Shown one piece after another: positions 1 to 7,578 of a DNA stretch of 58,755 bases. The translations under genes and the position numbers were made by a program. The number at the start of each line of letters is the position of its first letter. The stretch's first letter is position 1. Source of the stretch: Rhodospirillales bacterium (lineage in GTDB: Bacteria; Pseudomonadota; Alphaproteobacteria; Rhodospirillales; UBA2165); contig JAJECC010000145.1 of the NCBI GenBank assembly GCA_022822205.1, positions 1 to 58,755 on the forward strand, in the 5' to 3' direction. Under the pieces are notes generated by a model. It saw only the letters and a list, made by a program, of their open reading frames with translations, searched no databases and had not been told where the DNA came from.

Positions 1-730
1 ACCGGCTTTCGTAGGTCTCCGCAATCCAGTAGCGGCTGGAATCCGGCGTGTGAACCTCATCGGCCAACGTGACAGCGCCGGTCTCGTCGACACCGAACTC
101 GTACTTGGTGTCGACAAGGATGAGCCCGTTCCGGGCGGCGACCTCCTGACCGCGGGCAAACAGAGCGAGGCTCTTGTCCGCCAGTTCGTCCCATTGAGCT
201 TGGGACACGAGCCCCCGCGCCACCGCGTCCGCCGGCGTGACCGGAACGTCGTGCGCCCCCGCCGCCCCCTTGGTGGTCGGCGTCAGGATTGTCTCGTCGA
301 GCCGCTGGTTCTTCTTCATGCCGTCGGCGAAAGGGTGCCCGTAGAGCACCCGCCCGCCCCGCTCATACATGGGCCAGATGGCCGTATCGGTGGAACCGGT
401 GAGATAGGACCGGACCACCATTTCCACGGGCAGCATCTCCAGCTGCCTGACAATGGCGACGTTGGGGTCGGGGTCGTCGATCACGTGGTTGGGGCAAATG
501 TCGCGGGTCCGGTCAAACCAGAACCGGGCGGTCTGATTGAGAACCTGTCCCTTGAAGGGAACCGCGGCCAGCACCTGATCGAAAGCCGATTGCCGATCGG
601 TGGTGATGAACACGCTCCGCCCGTCATCAAGCGCGTAGGTGTCCCGCACCTTGCCCCGGTAGAAGTTCGGGAGTTCCGGAAACTCCGCCTCGGTGAGGCA
701 GCCGGCGACGAGGGTCTCGGCGTCGGTCAT
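1..730 (-). CDS. purC: Phosphoribosylaminoimidazole-succinocarboxamide synthase (SAICAR synthetase), 3' end cut off
   Basis: Cytosolic enzyme of de novo purine synthesis that joins CAIR and aspartate with ATP to give SAICAR. I translated the minus strand from ATG at 730: 243 codons are present and the reading frame runs off the window, so the C-terminus is missing. Family marks seen are YRGKVRDTY (about residues 24-32), a phosphate-binding and nucleotide-binding start of the fold, [15 protein letters not shown], and [11 protein letters not shown] near the cut. The sequence resembles the longer, single-domain PurC form (about 300 residues). The start overlaps the stop of the preceding hyi gene in an ATGA junction, so the two are translationally coupled. 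Its place after a transporter operon and away from other pur genes is unusual. Confidence 0.95.
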   Translation of the reverse strand, partial: MTDAETLVAGCLTEAEFPELPNFYRGKVRDTYALDDGRSVFITTDRQSAFDQVLAAVPFKGQVLNQTARFWFDRTRDICPNHVIDDPDPNVAIVRQLEMLPVEMVVRSYLTGSTDTAIWPMYERGGRVLYGHPFADGMKKNQRLDETILTPTTKGAAGAHDVPVTPADAVARGLVSQAQWDELADKSLALFARGQEVAARNGLILVDTKYEFGVDETGAVTLADEVHTPDSSRYWIAETYESR

Positions 731-1512
731 GGCTGGAGATACGGCCGGAGCCAGCCGAGGGAGTCATCGGTGGCCGTCCTGGGGTGGTACTCCGCGCCCA
801 GGAATCCCTTCCAGCCGACCCGGTCCATGGCCTCGAAGACGTAAGCATAGTTGATCTCGCCGGTGCCGGGCTCGTGGCGTCCCGGCGTGTCGGCGAACTG
901 GATATGGCCGATTTGTTTCAGGTTCGCCTCGACCGTTCGGACCAAATCGCCCTCCATTATCTGCATGTGGTAGAGGTCGTGCTCGATGCCGAGATTGGGG
1001 TGCCCCGCCGCCTCGACCAGATCCACCGCCTGCTCGGTGGAATGCAGCAGAAAGCCCGGCCGGTCGAATGTGTTCACCGCCTCCGTGATAACCCGCACCC
1101 CGATTCCGCTCATGGCGTCCGCCGCCAGATTGAGATTTCCGGCGAGAGTTTCCAGACAGGCCCCCCGCGTGAATTCCTCCATGGAGGGCCACCCGGCCAA
1201 TACATTGACGTTCATGGGCCGCAGCGCCTCCGCATACCGGAAGGTCTCTTCGAGATACGCCTTGAAGGTGTCCTCCGCGCCGGGCATGGCGGCGGCACCC
1301 GGTTCTCCCTGGTCCAGCGCCCCCACCTTGTGATTGAACACGGCGACGGGCAATCCGATGCCGTCGATTGCCGCCTTCAGGTCATCGAGGCCGGTTTCAT
1401 AGGGGAACTGAAACTCGACCGCTTGGAATCCGGCATCCCTGGCCGCCGCGAACCGCTCGAGAAACGGCAGTTCGGTGAACATGGTCGAAAGATTGGTCGA
1501 AAAGCGCGGCAT
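727..1512 (-). CDS. hyi: Hydroxypyruvate isomerase family TIM-barrel protein
   Basis: A 261-residue xylose-isomerase-like TIM barrel. The best-known member interconverts hydroxypyruvate and tartronate semialdehyde in glyoxylate metabolism. The two catalytic glutamates of that family appear at E144 (VITEAVNT) and E241 (LGAEYHP), almost the same numbering as in the E. coli enzyme, and the stretch [16 protein letters not shown] (from about 175) is typical of Hyi. The ATG at 1512 follows a purine-rich stretch. It begins 15 bases after the livM stop and overlaps purC by four bases, so all three are probably on one transcript. The exact substrate is not certain, because related barrels isomerise other keto-acids or sugars (for example OtnI). 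Confidence 0.85.
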   Translation of the reverse strand: MPRFSTNLSTMFTELPFLERFAAARDAGFQAVEFQFPYETGLDDLKAAIDGIGLPVAVFNHKVGALDQGEPGAAAMPGAEDTFKAYLEETFRYAEALRPMNVNVLAGWPSMEEFTRGACLETLAGNLNLAADAMSGIGVRVITEAVNTFDRPGFLLHSTEQAVDLVEAAGHPNLGIEHDLYHMQIMEGDLVRTVEANLKQIGHIQFADTPGRHEPGTGEINYAYVFEAMDRVGWKGFLGAEYHPRTATDDSLGWLRPYLQP

Positions 1513-1527
1513 CCGCCGGGGCCTTCC

Positions 1528-2556
1528 CTAGTCGGGTGGTTCGAAGCGCAATCTTCGCTGTACGGGAAAGAATCGCAAGTCCCAACGCTCGGCGACCAAC
1601 CCCCAGATGCCCTGGGGCGCCTTCAACATGATGACCACGGCGACGAGGCCGAGGAGGATCAGATACCACGTGCCGAACTGCGCCAGCGGTTCGCGGAGCA
1701 GGAAGTAAATCAGCGTGCCGATGATCGGGCCTTCGATGGTGCCGATACCGCCGATGACGACGATGAAGATCACCGTCGTCGTCCAGTTGATGTCAAAGGC
1801 CGCCGCGGGGCTGATCCGCAGCTTGGTGAGGAAGATCAAGGCGCCGATGGCCGTCGTCCCGAAGGCGACGAAGATGTAGATCATCAGCTTGGCGCGGAAA
1901 TTGTCGACGCCCAGGCTCGCCGACGCCTCCTCCGAATCCCGGATAGCCGTCAAGGCGAGGCCGTGGCGCGACCGCAATAGCCCGTAGACGATGGCGATGA
2001 TGCAGATCACCACCGCCAGGGCGACGAGATAGATCACCGCATCCCGGCCCGAGCGCGACGAGGCGATATCGCGCACCACGCTCACCGGCAGGCTGATGCC
2101 CGAGCCGCCGCCGAGGGTCTGAATCTGCGCGAAGCCCAGGAGGAAGACTTCGGCCACCACCCATGTGCCGATGGCGAAGTAATGACCCCGCAATCGGAAT
2201 ACCAGGAAGGCCACGGGCAGGGACACCACGGCGCCGATGAGACCGGCGAGCGGGATGCTCCAGGCTGCCCCCACCGGCGTGAATATGGCCAAGGCGAACA
2301 GCATATAGCCGCCCAGACCGACGAAGGCCTGCTGCCCCACCGAGACCAGCCCGGCGTACCCGGCGAGCAGGTTCCACATCTGGGCGAGCGCCAGAATATA
2401 GAAGATTTCCACCAGCAGCCGCATGGTCGCCCGGTCGGCCCACCACGGCGCCGCGGCAAGGATCAGAAGCAGGAGAATGCCGGCGACCGCGCCGCCCCGG
2501 CTGGCGCGGGTCGACCGGATCACCGAATAGCGGCCCTGGGCCGTCGCCTCAGTCAT
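1528..2556 (-). CDS. livM: Branched-chain amino acid-type ABC transporter permease, LivM family
   Basis: Inner-membrane permease of a HAAT-family ABC importer, 342 residues from ATG at 2556. A longer open frame exists upstream, but it lies inside livH, and the residues from MTEATAQG onward give the normal LivM length. Hydrophobic segments begin at about residue 20 and recur through the protein. LAGYAGLVSVGQQAFVG is the conserved LivM loop, and the EAA-like cytoplasmic segment ends in AIRDSEEASASLGV. The start overlaps the livH stop by eight bases, so it is translated with it. It pairs with LivH to form the membrane channel. Confidence 0.93.
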   Translation of the reverse strand: MTEATAQGRYSVIRSTRASRGGAVAGILLLLILAAAPWWADRATMRLLVEIFYILALAQMWNLLAGYAGLVSVGQQAFVGLGGYMLFALAIFTPVGAAWSIPLAGLIGAVVSLPVAFLVFRLRGHYFAIGTWVVAEVFLLGFAQIQTLGGGSGISLPVSVVRDIASSRSGRDAVIYLVALAVVICIIAIVYGLLRSRHGLALTAIRDSEEASASLGVDNFRAKLMIYIFVAFGTTAIGALIFLTKLRISPAAAFDINWTTTVIFIVVIGGIGTIEGPIIGTLIYFLLREPLAQFGTWYLILLGLVAVVIMLKAPQGIWGLVAERWDLRFFPVQRRLRFEPPD

Positions 2557-3421
2557 CGCGAGTCCTCGGGAACAGGCCGTTGGGCCGGATGGCGAGTACG
2601 ACCAGGAAAGCGATATGGCCGGCGAGAATCTGAAATCCGGGATCGATCTTCGCGCCGATGTTCTGGGCAACGCCCAGGATGATCCCGCCGGCGAGGGTTC
2701 CCCAGAGGGAGCCGAGGCCGCCCATGATCACGGCTTCGAAGGCAAACAGCAGGCGCGACGGTCCGACCGACGGATCGAAATTGGTGCGGACCCCGAGAAA
2801 CACGCCGGCGATGGCCACTAGCACCAGGGCCAGCGCCATGGCCAGGCCATAGACGTGGCTGTGGTCGATCCCCATCAATTGCGCCGTCACCGGATCGTCC
2901 GAGGTGGCGCGGAACGCCCGGCCCAGGCTGGTTCGGTTAAACACCAGCTGAATAGCGAAGATCAGCACGACCGCGGTCACGAAGATGATCAGGGGGAACA
3001 CCCCGACGGCGAGATTCTCGGTGAGATTGATGCTGAGGGTCTCGAACGCGCCGATCTTCAGGCGCTGGGAATCGGCGGAAAAAACTTCCAGCAGCAAATT
3101 CTGGACAACGATGGAAAGCCCGAAGGTAACCAATAGGGGAGGCAGCAGATCGGGACCCAGTGTCGGGTTCAGCACGCCCCGCTGCAGGACGTAGCCGAAT
3201 ACCGCCATGATCGGGATGACCGCGATCAGGCTGACGAACGGTCCGACGCCGGTGCCCTCCACCACGACCAGGGCGACAAAGGCCGCCAGGACGATGAAAT
3301 CGCCATGGGTAATGTTCACCAACCGCATGACCCCGAAGATGATCGCGAGGCCGGTGGCGAACAGGGCATAGAGACCGCCCGTCAGCACGCCCTGGAGGAT
3401 GGAGTTCACCCACTCGATCAT
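2549..3421 (-). CDS. livH: Branched-chain amino acid-type ABC transporter permease, LivH family
   Basis: Second membrane subunit of the HAAT importer, 290 residues. The ATG at 3421 shares an ATGA junction with the livF stop and is followed by the typical N-terminus IEWVNSILQGVLTGGLYAL. NITHGDFIVLAAF (about 38-50) and the late segments GLGSLWGTLAGGIILG are LivH hallmarks. About eight transmembrane stretches can be read. A longer open frame upstream is an out-of-phase shadow of livF. Confidence 0.93.
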   Translation of the reverse strand: MIEWVNSILQGVLTGGLYALFATGLAIIFGVMRLVNITHGDFIVLAAFVALVVVEGTGVGPFVSLIAVIPIMAVFGYVLQRGVLNPTLGPDLLPPLLVTFGLSIVVQNLLLEVFSADSQRLKIGAFETLSINLTENLAVGVFPLIIFVTAVVLIFAIQLVFNRTSLGRAFRATSDDPVTAQLMGIDHSHVYGLAMALALVLVAIAGVFLGVRTNFDPSVGPSRLLFAFEAVIMGGLGSLWGTLAGGIILGVAQNIGAKIDPGFQILAGHIAFLVVLAIRPNGLFPRTRDD

Positions 3422-4122
3422 TGGGATTTCCCCAGATAGGCGTTGGCGATGTCGTCGCGGCTCATCTGCGCCGGGTTGCCTTCCAGGGAAATCCGCCCCT
3501 CCTGAAAGCAATAGACCCGATCGGCGACCTCGAGGGCCTGGTTGATATCCTGCTCGACAATCAGCAGCGACACGCCCTCGGCCTTGATGGCGGGGACGGA
3601 TTCGTAGATGTCCTTGATGATGATGGGCGCCAGACCGAGGGACAGTTCGTCGCACAGCAGGAGCTTCGGGTTGGCCATCAGCGCCCGGCCAATGGCGACC
3701 ATCTGCTGTTCGCCGCCCGACAACGCGGTGCCCGGATTGTCGCGCCGCTCCTTCAGGCGCGGGAACATCCCGTAGACCCGGTCCAGGGACCACGTACCGG
3801 GACGGCCGTCATAGCCGCCGATCACCAGGTTTTCCTCGACCGACAGGCTGGGAAACAGCTTCCGGCCCTCGGGCACCATGGCGATGCCGAGACCCGGGAT
3901 GTCGGACGCCTTGCGCCCGGCGATCGACCGGCCGTCATAGGAGAATTCGTCGGCGGCGTATTTGACCAGCCCGGTGACCGAGCGGAGGAAAGTGGATTTC
4001 CCGGCGCCGTTGGCGCCGATCACCGCCACCGTTTCCCCCTCGTCGAGGGAAAAATCGATCCCGAACAGAGCCTGGAAATCGCCGTAAAAGGCGGTGAGAT
4101 TTCGGACGGCTAAAAGGCTCAT
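3418..4122 (-). CDS. livF: Branched-chain amino acid-type ABC transporter ATP-binding protein, LivF family
   Basis: One of the two cytoplasmic ATPases driving the importer, 234 residues. The Walker A motif GANGAGKS is at 36-43, the ABC signature LSGGEQQ at 134-140, and the Walker B segment LLLCDE at 154-159. The family normally reads LLLLDEPSLGLAP. Here it is LLLCDELSLGLAP, so a Leu is replaced by Cys and the usual Pro after the catalytic Glu by Leu. The catalytic Asp and Glu are kept, so activity is likely. The gene overlaps livG (upstream) and livH (downstream) by ATGA junctions. Confidence 0.93.
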   Translation of the reverse strand: MSLLAVRNLTAFYGDFQALFGIDFSLDEGETVAVIGANGAGKSTFLRSVTGLVKYAADEFSYDGRSIAGRKASDIPGLGIAMVPEGRKLFPSLSVEENLVIGGYDGRPGTWSLDRVYGMFPRLKERRDNPGTALSGGEQQMVAIGRALMANPKLLLCDELSLGLAPIIIKDIYESVPAIKAEGVSLLIVEQDINQALEVADRVYCFQEGRISLEGNPAQMSRDDIANAYLGKSQ

Positions 4123-4841
4123 TCGACCGAAATCCCCATATAGACCTTCTGGACCTCGGGCGAATTGATCACCGCCTCGGGGTCGCCGTCGTCGAGCTTT
4201 TCGCCGAAATTGATGACGATCAGCCGATCGACCACGGATAGAAGCGCATGGACGATATGCTCGATCCAGATGATCGACATGTTTTCCGCGCGTATGCCGT
4301 TAATGGTCGCCACCAGTTCGATCACCTCGGGCTCGGTCAGGCCGCCGGCGATTTCGTCCAGCAAAAGCACCCGCGGCTTGGTGGCGAGCGCGCGCGCGAG
4401 TTCAAGCCGCTTGCGCTCCAAAAGCGTCAGCGAACCGGCAAGCGCATTGGCCTTGGGCGCAAGCCCGGTGCGTTCGAGGATCGCCGCGCAATGATCGGTG
4501 CTCTCGGCTTCGCCGTCGCCGCCGCCGAAGGCCGCGCCGACGAGCAGGTTTTCGAATACGGTCATGCCGCCGAAGGGATGGGGGATTTGATAGGACCGGC
4601 TGATACCCGCCCGGCAGCGGTCGAAGGCCGAGGCCTTGGTAATATCCCGCCCGTCATATGTAATGACGCCCCGATCGCTGCCCAGCGTGCCGGTGATCAG
4701 ATTGAACAGGGTCGACTTGCCGGCTCCGTTCGGACCAATAATTCCCAACGCCTCCCCTTCCTCCAGATGAAGGAAGAAGGAATTGATCACCTGCAGTGAC
4801 CCGAAGCTCTTGCCAAGATTCTCGACGTCGAGAAGCGGCAC
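4119..4841 (-). CDS. livG: Branched-chain amino acid-type ABC transporter ATP-binding protein, LivG family
   Basis: Partner ATPase of the importer, 240 residues, starting at GTG 4841 behind a GGGGAGA ribosome-binding site. Walker A GPNGAGKS is at 36-43. The signature region reads LTLLERKRLELARAL rather than the canonical LSGGQ, as is common in LivG-like proteins. Walker B is VLLLDEIAGGLTEPE. It is separated from the binding-protein gene by about 190 bases that hold a strong stem-loop and a possible internal promoter, and is coupled to livF by an ATGA junction. Confidence 0.92.
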   Translation of the reverse strand: MPLLDVENLGKSFGSLQVINSFFLHLEEGEALGIIGPNGAGKSTLFNLITGTLGSDRGVITYDGRDITKASAFDRCRAGISRSYQIPHPFGGMTVFENLLVGAAFGGGDGEAESTDHCAAILERTGLAPKANALAGSLTLLERKRLELARALATKPRVLLLDEIAGGLTEPEVIELVATINGIRAENMSIIWIEHIVHALLSVVDRLIVINFGEKLDDGDPEAVINSPEVQKVYMGISVE

Positions 4842-4874
4842 CCTGGTCTCCCCGTTTCGGCCCGCCTCCCCGGA

Positions 4875-4880
4875 ATTATA
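4875..4880 (-). promoter_or_regulatory. Possible internal promoter (-10) for livGFHM-hyi-purC
   Basis: On the minus strand the hexamer TATAAT, identical to the sigma-70 -10 consensus, lies 34 bases before the livG GTG. The -35 position 16-18 bases upstream is poor (GAGTGA or similar), so this would be a weak or activated promoter. It would let the ATPase, permease and downstream genes be expressed without the binding protein. Confidence 0.3.
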
Positions 4881-4987
4881 TCCAATGTCATGGGCGGGTC
4901 ACTCCGTAGTGCGGGGATGGGACTCGTAAGTCAAGGGCCGCCCATGCCCAGCATCAAATTGACATACAGGTTTTGGTCCGTTTTCGG

Positions 4988-5016
4988 CGGCGGCGCGGCA
5001 CAAGACCGCGCCGCCG
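4988..5016 (-). terminator. GC-rich stem-loop between binding protein and livG
   Basis: A perfect 11-bp inverted repeat (CGGCGGCGCGG, seven-base loop, CCGCGCCGCCG) lies 18 bases after the binding-protein stop. No U-run follows on either strand. I read it as a partial terminator or an mRNA-stabilising hairpin that leaves more binding-protein message than transporter message, a common arrangement in such operons. Confidence 0.55.
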
Positions 5017-5033
5017 GGATATCGGCATGGTCG

Positions 5034-6356
5034 TTAGTTTAAAGCCTTGAGATCGCCGTTGATGGGAACGGCGGATGCCGATTTGTTTGATACGACCGCG
5101 AGGTCAAATTTGAACTTCTTACCGGGTTTCCATTGCCCGCCGACCAAAGGTGTGCGGCAGACGTTCTTCACGGGATTGCGCCGGTCGCCAAACTTCCATG
5201 AGATCGGCCCCACCAGCGAGCGATAGTTGGTGTCCTCGATAGCCTTCAAAATCGCCTCAGGATCTCCGGGATCGCCGGAACGTTTCAGCACATCTATGGC
5301 GACTTCGATATTGGCGTGCTTGAAGCCGAGCGGCTGCGTCCACTGTTTTCCCGTTGCCTCGGTATACGCGGCTGCGAACTGGGCGGAAGTCTGCCCGGTC
5401 AATGCTGATCGGAACGGATGGGATGGCGACCACCACACCTCCGTGGTTAACCCGGCCCCCGCGTCTCCCAGTGCTTCCACGGCTGGCGGGAACAGCAAAG
5501 CCTTCGCAAAGGTCGCCACCTTGACCTGCCTCGCGAGACCTTGCTGTGCGACCTGTGTCCAGAATGTCGAAAAATCCGGCGGGGTAGCAAGCCCCGTGAG
5601 GATTTCCACGCCCTCACGTTTGAACCGACCGATCTGCGCGGAGAAATCGTTGGAACCGGGACTGAAAAGGGAGGGCTGCACATAAGTGAACCCGGCGCCC
5701 TCCATCGGCGGGCGGAAGCCACGCTTCGGATCGCCAGCCGTGACACCGTCGGAGTCGTTTGCAATCAAGCTGCCGATCTTTTGGTTCGTCTCGATCCCGT
5801 TCCAAAGATCAATGAAGACGCCGATCATGTCATCGATTCCCCAGAAGAAGTGATAGGTCCACTTAAATGGTTTCTGGGGCGTCGCGCCACGGCCGAAGTA
5901 GACGATCTGCCAAGGGGTGTCCGATGTCACGCATGGCACCTCGTTCAACTCGCATTGATCGGCGATGGGGTTGACGGTGTCGCCGGATGACGAACCGATC
6001 ATCAGATTGACTTCGTGCTTGAGGATCAGTTCGCTTGCTACTTCCGCCGCCCGGTTTGGATTGGATTGGGAATCGCGGGCGACGATCTCGACCGGATAGG
6101 ACTTGCCGCCAATCTTGATCCCGCTCTTCAACGCTTCGCGTGCGTTGGCGAGAACGAATTTGTCCGCTTCGCCAAACGGAGCGAGCGGACCCGTCTGGGG
6201 ACTCACAAAACCGATTTTGACGCTCCTGGCCGCATGTACCGCTGGTGCGGGAAACGATGATGCAACCGCTCCCGCAGTCAATGCGCCGCCATAGGCGAGA
6301 ACCGTACGACGGCTAATGGAATTAGTCGGTTTCTTGTCTGATTTGCTCTTGGACAT
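5034..6356 (-). CDS. HAAT-type ABC transporter substrate-binding protein, Tat-exported
   Basis: Periplasmic receptor of the livGFHM importer, Leu/Ile/Val-binding fold, 440 residues. The ATG at 6356 is preceded by AAGGGAG. The N-terminus has a twin-arginine signal: SRRTVLA around R16-R17, a hydrophobic stretch, and a cleavage site near AVHA (about 42). The mature part starts with SVKIGFVSPQTGPLAPFG, the usual opening of this family. Tat export suggests that the protein folds in the cytoplasm. The ligand cannot be read off. The surrounding aromatic and organic-acid genes fit a HAAT transporter for an aromatic or carboxylic acid as well as an amino acid or amide. Confidence 0.9.
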   Translation of the reverse strand: MSKSKSDKKPTNSISRRTVLAYGGALTAGAVASSFPAPAVHAARSVKIGFVSPQTGPLAPFGEADKFVLANAREALKSGIKIGGKSYPVEIVARDSQSNPNRAAEVASELILKHEVNLMIGSSSGDTVNPIADQCELNEVPCVTSDTPWQIVYFGRGATPQKPFKWTYHFFWGIDDMIGVFIDLWNGIETNQKIGSLIANDSDGVTAGDPKRGFRPPMEGAGFTYVQPSLFSPGSNDFSAQIGRFKREGVEILTGLATPPDFSTFWTQVAQQGLARQVKVATFAKALLFPPAVEALGDAGAGLTTEVWWSPSHPFRSALTGQTSAQFAAAYTEATGKQWTQPLGFKHANIEVAIDVLKRSGDPGDPEAILKAIEDTNYRSLVGPISWKFGDRRNPVKNVCRTPLVGGQWKPGKKFKFDLAVVSNKSASAVPINGDLKALN

Positions 6357-6405
6357 GACTTCTCCCTTCTTGCGTTTTTGACGCTGGAATTTGGTTGATT
6401 GCCGC

Positions 6406-6693
6406 TCAACCACGGTTGTCGACACGTTTGTCAAAAGCCCGGACTTCCATGCTCTTCCAGATATCGGCCTGCACCAGGGGGTCGTTCCGCTGGTACTCCT
6501 CGAGGGCGGCCCGGTTCTCGGCTTCAACAACGTAAAGACTGCCGATAGGCGTCTCCCCGTCATCATCAACCAACGGCCCGGACATGATTTGCTGGATGTC
6601 GGTGGTGTCCACGTAGGCACGGTGGGCCGGCATGGTCTCGGCGCGTTTCTCCAGCATGTCAGGCTTGTCCAAGCAGAAAATTACGAAAATCAT
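6406..6693 (-). CDS. YciI-like small protein
   Basis: A 95-residue ferredoxin-like YciI/YCII domain protein. Family pattern seen: start MIFVIFCLDKPD, a His in MPAHRAYVD (about 22-30), SGPLVDDDGE, a Gly-Ser turn (IGSLYVVEAEN), and a C-terminal YQRNDPLVQADIW block. The start has a GGAGAG site seven bases away. YciI proteins are small enzymes or accessory factors of unclear reaction, and some act in chloroaromatic or muconolactone catabolism. Here the gene lies between the transporter binding protein and a LigE-like glutathione transferase, and two other YciI-type genes occur in the window. Confidence 0.8.
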   Translation of the reverse strand: MIFVIFCLDKPDMLEKRAETMPAHRAYVDTTDIQQIMSGPLVDDDGETPIGSLYVVEAENRAALEEYQRNDPLVQADIWKSMEVRAFDKRVDNRG

Positions 6694-6723
6694 GATTTCT
6701 CTCCTGTAATCGGTTCAGGCCCG

Positions 6724-7428
6724 TTAGACCGGATAGCCGGTCGCATTGGCCGCGTAGCCGTCGAAATGGCTGAACATTCGTAGGCGCCAATGGTTCACCG
6801 CATCTGCGTCTTCAACGAACTTGCAGCTCGTGATCGACCGGGTGCTGGCAAAGAAGGCGAACACGCAATAGTCGGCATAAGCAGGCGCTTCGCCACTGAT
6901 GAAAGGTTGATGGCTGAGCAGAGCTCGGAGCGGCTGCAGAACGCGCCTGTATCGGGCCAACTTTTCCACCGAGTCCGAGGCAAATTGCTCCAAGGTCATT
7001 CCAAAACGTTGCTCCCGGGTCTCGCGGAAGTAGGCAAGGTCCTCGGGTGCTAGGTGTTCGTATATGTCCATGACGTAGAGCGGCAGCATCGCGAAGACCA
7101 TTGAGGTCTCGGACCAAGTGGAGACAAATCGCGCAAGCGCCACTGCTTTCTCATCGCCAAACAGCGTCGGCCGTTCGGGATACGTCGCGTCCAGGTAGCG
7201 CGCGATATCAAAGGATTCGACAATCGTCTTGGAGCCGTCGACCAGGACCGGCACGGTTGGGTGCCCGCTGAAGTCGATCAACTCCTTCGTCCCAAAGCTG
7301 ACCGGAATAGTTTCGAACGCGAGGCCTTTGTGCTTCAGCGCAAGCTTGGTGCGCCAACAATACGGACTGAACCGCCGGTCCTGATCGGCGGCACACAGGT
7401 CGTACAAAATCAGCTCGGTCTCCGGCAC
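6724..7428 (-). CDS. Glutathione S-transferase, LigE/beta-etherase-like
   Basis: A 234-residue cytosolic GST starting at GTG 7428 behind GGGAG. The thioredoxin-like N-domain begins LILYDLCAADQDRRFSPYCW and continues RTKLALKHKGL, close to the pattern of the Sphingobium LigE beta-etherase (SPYVWRTKYALKHKG). HPTVPVLVDG supplies the cis-Pro, and ESFDIARYLD the glutathione gamma-glutamyl site. The C-terminal part is helical. LigE-type enzymes cleave aryl-ether bonds with glutathione, but many relatives have other roles, so the substrate is an inference. It is divergent from the FAD monooxygenase across a 150-base promoter region. Confidence 0.82.
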   Translation of the reverse strand: MPETELILYDLCAADQDRRFSPYCWRTKLALKHKGLAFETIPVSFGTKELIDFSGHPTVPVLVDGSKTIVESFDIARYLDATYPERPTLFGDEKAVALARFVSTWSETSMVFAMLPLYVMDIYEHLAPEDLAYFRETREQRFGMTLEQFASDSVEKLARYRRVLQPLRALLSHQPFISGEAPAYADYCVFAFFASTRSITSCKFVEDADAVNHWRLRMFSHFDGYAANATGYPV

Positions 7429-7527
7429 AGAAATCTCCCGTTGTTTTGCCTCCCATGGGGCCGCTCTTTGGTCGGCACCTTTCGGATCGTTGATCCAGTC
7501 TTGACCTAAATATGACCAGTAGTCAAT

Positions 7528-7544
7528 AATGATTATTAATCATT
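7528..7544. promoter_or_regulatory. Palindromic operator candidate between GST and FAD monooxygenase
   Basis: A perfect 8-1-8 inverted repeat, AATGATTA-T-TAATCATT, in the only AT-rich stretch of the divergent promoter region. A TTGACC hexamer lies 21 bases upstream. The size and symmetry suit a TetR-family dimer, and a TetR gene follows the monooxygenase, so it is the natural candidate regulator. Confidence 0.45.
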
Positions 7545-7578
7545 TCCGGAAAAGATCGATAAGCAATGGAGGCTAGAG

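Noticed and set aside
50..844. A 264-codon open frame on the plus strand
   Set aside because: Antisense to purC and hyi, which both have clear motifs on the other strand.
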